From Alkanophaga liquidiphilum (GTDB lineage Archaea > Halobacteriota > Syntropharchaeia > Alkanophagales > B39-G2), in assembly GCA_029259535.1 (NCBI GenBank), contig JAPHEF010000061.1:1-7276 (forward strand): DNA of 7,276 nucleotides, read 5' to 3'. Below the pieces are notes generated by a model, which did not search any database, was not told where the DNA came from, and was given only the letters and a program-made list of their open reading frames with translations. Shown in pieces: positions 4,293 through 7,276 of this stretch. The position numbers were made by a program, and so were the translations under genes. The first letter of the stretch is position 1. Each line of letters opens with the position of its first letter.

Positions 4293-5312
4293 TTGTCGGA
4301 GCTAAAGCTGCAGTTTAATGAGACGTGGTGCTTAAGTTGTGAGAGCTACGATTGCCTTTTAAGGTGTCAGTACCTAAGCGTAGATAGGGAAACGGCAAAG
4401 GCTGAGATAAAAAAGATAATTCGCGGTGAAGACTCTTTCGTGCTGCACGAGTGCGTAACCTGTTATGCGTGCGAAGAGTATTGCAATAAGGGAAATCATC
4501 CATTTTATTTGATTGTCGAGCGTCAAGAGGAGAAAGACATACTGCCGGCGCCGAAGCCCATCATAAAGCAGTGGATTCAAATGGCTGAACCTACGAGACC
4601 TCTTGAAATCAGGGAAGTCAAAGAGCCTGTCATTTCACTTTGCTTCTTTCCCGAATATGTGAGTAAAATTCGGGGGAAGCTCTTTAAGGGCGCCTCCATG
4701 CTCACAGGAAGGCATTTCTTCTGCAACCTTGTGTATCTGCACTTTGCAAGAAGCTCCGTGACGAAAGAGCGACTTCCAAAAGTGATAGAAAACATAACAA
4801 GGCATGGCATCAAGGAGCTCATATGTCTCCATGACGAGTGTTATTCAACTTTTACCTCCTACGCGCCGGCCGTCGGCATCGAAGTCCCTTTTAAACCCAT
4901 TCACTACTTTGAATATCTTTATAAAAAGCTGAAAGAGCGCGAGGACGAGATAAAGCCGCTGGGCATGAAAGTTGCATATCAGCGTCCTTGCTCGTCAAGG
5001 CTCGTGCCTGAAAAAGAGCACTTTGTGGACGACATATTCGAGCTTATAGGAGTTGAACGGGTGGAGCGGGAGTATGATGGGGAAAATTGCCTATGTTGCG
5101 GGGCGGTTTTCAAGATGCAGGGTAACTACGAGCTAGCGGTCGGCGTACAGAAGAAGAACGTGGAGGACATGGTGAATGCCGGGGCAGAAGCTTGTGTCTT
5201 CAACTGTCCATACTGCTTTTACACGCTGTCAGAGCTCGTTTCCGAGAGAAATATAAGGCCTCTACACATGATCGACATTTGCAGGCTCGCCCTGGGGGAG
5301 GAGGTGAAATGA
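4293..5312 (+). CDS. 4Fe-4S dicluster and CCG-domain protein (HdrB/HdrD/GlcF-like electron-transfer subunit)
   Basis: 339 aa from a TTG at 4293. That start is chosen because GAGGGGAGAG lies directly upstream, whereas the longer open frame from GTG 4176 would run into the divergent gene and its promoter. N-terminal ferredoxin-like cysteines are C13-x2-C16-x4-C21-x3-C25 (first cluster, slightly irregular spacing) and C54-x2-C57-x2-C60-x3-C64 (regular). The C-terminal half has two CCG (heterodisulfide-reductase type) units. The first is degenerate (C117, C144, C178, C183). The second is complete: C233-x34-CCG (268-270)-x35-CPYC (305-308). In HdrB/HdrD such a site holds a non-cubane cluster where disulfide or thiol chemistry occurs; in GlcF/GlpC/Lut proteins related domains pass electrons from a flavin subunit. 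No membrane segment is seen. First gene of a three-gene operon; its stop overlaps the start of the FAD oxidase. Confidence 0.85.
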   Translation: MSELKLQFNETWCLSCESYDCLLRCQYLSVDRETAKAEIKKIIRGEDSFVLHECVTCYACEEYCNKGNHPFYLIVERQEEKDILPAPKPIIKQWIQMAEPTRPLEIREVKEPVISLCFFPEYVSKIRGKLFKGASMLTGRHFFCNLVYLHFARSSVTKERLPKVIENITRHGIKELICLHDECYSTFTSYAPAVGIEVPFKPIHYFEYLYKKLKEREDEIKPLGMKVAYQRPCSSRLVPEKEHFVDDIFELIGVERVEREYDGENCLCCGAVFKMQGNYELAVGVQKKNVEDMVNAGAEACVFNCPYCFYTLSELVSERNIRPLHMIDICRLALGEEVK

Positions 5313-6697
5313 CTGACCGCCGGATATACATATCCTTAGCGGAAATAGTGGGCGAGCAGTACGTTTCAAACAAACCTGAAGAGCTTTACATCTATTCCCG
5401 TGATCCGGGGCTGATGCCTCCTTATAAGCCCGACTATGTAGTTATGCCCAAAACGACGGAGGAAGTGCAGAAGATAGTCAAGCTTGCTAACGAGGAGAAG
5501 ATGCCTATAGTCCCGCTGGGCGGCGGGCTTGTTCTCTCTGGGCTAACCAGACCTTTGAAGGGCGGAATCGTCATAGACCTGAAAAGGATGGACAGGATAC
5601 TGGAAGTAAACGAGAAGTGTAGGTACGTCCTCATCGAAGCCGGCGTCACGCAAGGCAAGCTGAAAGCATATCTGGAAAAGAATTACCCTAGCCTGAGACA
5701 TTCCATCCCGGATGCCCCGCCGTCGGCTACGGTCGTCGGCAACGTGCTAATACACGGGCAGGGGAGGCTGTCTCAGCCATATGGCTTCAATTCCGACATG
5801 ATTAACGGGTTAGAGGTCATATTGCCAACGGGCGAAGTGTGCAAGATAGGTTCGTGCGCAGTCTCGCCGTTCTGGTTTGCGAGGGCGCCCTTGCCCGACC
5901 TCGCGGGGCTTTTCATAGGATGGTTCGGCACGACCGGCATCGTCACAAAATTATCCCTTAGGCTTTATCCGAGACAGAAAAAAAGGGACGTTGAAGTATT
6001 CGTAACCGAGAATCCGAACATCGTGCCGAATGTTATTTACTGCGTCACGCAGACTGAGGTTGCGGAAGACATAACGGTCTGGGCGCAGCCCTACCCGCTC
6101 ATATTCAAGGACTTGCAGCACACGACGATATACATAACTGGAAATTCCAAGGAAGAACTTGAGCTTAAGCGGAAAATCATCTGGAATGCACTTCGAGAGC
6201 TAATTCAAAGCAGAGAAGGGGGATTTATGAACCTGACCCCGGGCATGAAGGTTAGTTTCTTGGAAATGCCGCAGACGTCCGTGACGAGGGTGGCGGATGT
6301 AAAAAAAGGCGGCGGATTCGAGTATGTCGGCGCAATAATCCCTGTTGAGAGCTTTCCAGAAGCTTATAGGGAAGGAATCAGAATTTCTCAGAAACACGAT
6401 ATCGGCACATATTCCTTCATATGCAGAGTCGTCGGAAGGGCACATTGCATGATGTTTGCATGGGCGTATCCATTCAATCGTGCAGACCCTAAGAGTATGG
6501 AAAGAGCGAGGCAGGCTTTGCAGGAGACGAACGAGCTTGCTCTCAGGATGGGTGGAATTCCTTGGAAGACCGAGGTGCCGGGGCAGAGACTAATCATGGA
6601 AATGATGGACAAAAACACGCTCAAGCTCATGAAGAGGATAAAGGAGCTTCTGGACCCCAACGGAATCATGAATCCCGGGAACTGGGAGGGAGCATGA
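5309..6697 (+). CDS. FAD-linked oxidase/dehydrogenase, GlcD/VAO (PCMH) type
   Basis: 462 aa from the ATG at 5309, which overlaps the previous stop as ATGA and sits behind the purine-rich SD run 5294-5306. The N-terminal FAD-binding domain shows PDYVVMPKTTEEVQKIVKLAN (41-61), PLGGGLVLSG (69-78, pyrophosphate loop), YVLIEAGVT (106-114), SIPDAPPSATVVGN (132-145), YGFNSDMINGLEVILPTGEV (158-177) and DLAGLFIGWFGTTGIVTK (197-214). The last replaces the GlcD 'GSEGTLGIIT' with a VAO-like form. The C-terminal cap ends in the family hallmark LLDPNGIMNPGNW. Members oxidise 2-hydroxyacids such as lactate or glycolate, aromatic or aliphatic alcohols, or related substrates, and pass electrons to Fe-S partners. 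The flanking CCG Fe-S genes indicate a dehydrogenase complex rather than an oxygen-using oxidase. The substrate is unknown. No signal peptide, so presumably cytoplasmic. Confidence 0.9.
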   Translation: MTDRRIYISLAEIVGEQYVSNKPEELYIYSRDPGLMPPYKPDYVVMPKTTEEVQKIVKLANEEKMPIVPLGGGLVLSGLTRPLKGGIVIDLKRMDRILEVNEKCRYVLIEAGVTQGKLKAYLEKNYPSLRHSIPDAPPSATVVGNVLIHGQGRLSQPYGFNSDMINGLEVILPTGEVCKIGSCAVSPFWFARAPLPDLAGLFIGWFGTTGIVTKLSLRLYPRQKKRDVEVFVTENPNIVPNVIYCVTQTEVAEDITVWAQPYPLIFKDLQHTTIYITGNSKEELELKRKIIWNALRELIQSREGGFMNLTPGMKVSFLEMPQTSVTRVADVKKGGGFEYVGAIIPVESFPEAYREGIRISQKHDIGTYSFICRVVGRAHCMMFAWAYPFNRADPKSMERARQALQETNELALRMGGIPWKTEVPGQRLIMEMMDKNTLKLMKRIKELLDPNGIMNPGNWEGA

Positions 6698-7276
6698 TGA
6701 TAGAAGAACATATCAAAAAGCTGCACAGATGCTTCAGATGCGGCTTCTGCAAATTCACGAGCAATTTCACGGACTTGAATTGCCCCTCCTACATGAGATT
6801 CCGTTTTGAAACTTATTCCACAGGTGGGAGGTTATGGCTCATAAGAGCTTGGCTGAGCGGCGAGGTCGAATGGACTAAGCACCTTGCGGAGATAATATAC
6901 GCATGTACAACCTGTAGAAATTGCGTTGAGCAGTGCGTGTTCGGCTTCAGTGACGACATCGTTAACATGATTGTAGCAGCAAGAAGCGAGGCGGTAGAGC
7001 AAGGGTTGGTGCCGCCCATCGTGAGAGACTTCCTGAACAACATCAGTAAGCATGGAAACCCATGGGGCAAGGCGAGAAGTAAGAGGGCGGCAGGGTTGAA
7101 AGGCGTGAGAAAGTATGGTCAACAACAAGAATACCTTTATTACGTGGGCTGCATAGGCTCTTACGACGAGCGTGCGCAGGTTGTTGCTAAAAGCCTTGCC
7201 GAGCTCTTGGAGATGGCGGGAGTAGCTTTTGGCATTCTCGGTGAGGATGAGGACTGTGATGGCAATGAAGTATATA
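6694..7276 (+). CDS. Second 4Fe-4S dicluster/CCG-domain protein (HdrD/GlcF-like), partial at window end
   Basis: The frame runs from tandem ATGs at 6694 and 6697 (ATGATGA overlapping the FAD-oxidase stop; GGAGGG at 6685-6690 gives better spacing to the second ATG) to the window edge, 194 codons so far. Ferredoxin-like cysteines are C13-x2-C16-x2-C19-x10-C30-P and C71-x2-C74-x2-C77-x3-C81. NPWGKAR (122-128) is the usual linker before the CCG domains of HdrD/GlcF-like proteins. YYVGCIGSYDERAQ (149-162) opens the first CCG domain, followed 34 residues after C153 by EDEDCDGNE (184-192). Relatives normally read C-C-G there, so Cys-Asp-Gly is notable. The second CCG domain would lie beyond the window. 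With the other Fe-S subunit and the FAD oxidase it likely forms an electron-transfer complex. Confidence 0.85.
   Translation, partial: MMIEEHIKKLHRCFRCGFCKFTSNFTDLNCPSYMRFRFETYSTGGRLWLIRAWLSGEVEWTKHLAEIIYACTTCRNCVEQCVFGFSDDIVNMIVAARSEAVEQGLVPPIVRDFLNNISKHGNPWGKARSKRAAGLKGVRKYGQQQEYLYYVGCIGSYDERAQVVAKSLAELLEMAGVAFGILGEDEDCDGNEVY

Noticed and set aside
1..7276. CRISPR array, tRNA or rRNA genes
   Set aside because: No regularly spaced repeats longer than the 16-bp pair at 662-693, and no tRNA or rRNA signatures were seen on either strand by eye.

Overview
This window looks like the genome of an anaerobic archaeon. It has a class III (archaellin/type IV pilin) signal peptide, TATA-like boxes about 25 bp upstream of predicted starts, a probably leaderless gene, a TTG start behind a purine-rich Shine-Dalgarno (SD) site, and Hdr-type CCG iron-sulfur proteins beside an FAD oxidase. 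The phylum cannot be fixed from this sequence; a TACK-type or Hadarchaeota-type lineage is a guess. Composition is uneven: the PIN-domain fragment is AT-richer, most genes look balanced, and the HTH gene (2583-3056) and its flanks are clearly GC-rich.

Left end (1-802): two broken genes meet head to head at about 122-127. To the left, on the minus strand, is an internal piece of a GltD-like FAD/NAD(P) oxidoreductase. To the right, on the plus strand, is the C-terminal two thirds of a PIN-domain nuclease. This is a rearrangement scar or an assembly chimera. After the PIN fragment come an orphan SD site, a TATA-like box and a GC-rich stretch of stem-loops without a convincing gene. Then comes the T-rich terminator of the pilin gene, which is read from the other strand.

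Middle (803-3224): a large (535 aa) surface protein with a pilin-type N-terminus lies on the minus strand. Its mRNA is predicted to carry a roughly 110-nt leader with two strong stem-loops, one capped by a GAAA tetraloop. It shares a short AT-rich promoter region with a divergent gene for a 157-aa double-HTH protein. That protein is the DNA-binding half of an IS630-family transposase without the DDE catalytic half, so it is either an IS remnant or a domesticated regulator.

Right half (3225-7276): a minus-strand pair encodes an FMN-binding flavin-reductase-like protein and, downstream, a DUF488 protein. Divergent from it is a tight plus-strand operon of three genes: a dicluster/CCG Fe-S protein, a GlcD/VAO-type FAD-linked oxidase, and a second dicluster/CCG Fe-S protein cut by the window edge. 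The last two junctions are ATGA or ATGATGA overlaps. The likely role is a flavin dehydrogenase (2-hydroxyacid-type or other alcohol substrate) that passes electrons through Fe-S subunits to an Hdr-like CCG site, membrane quinone or a thiol/disulfide carrier. The substrate cannot be read from the sequence. The third protein has Cys-Asp-Gly where its first CCG motif should be, and the first protein has one degenerate and one intact CCG domain.
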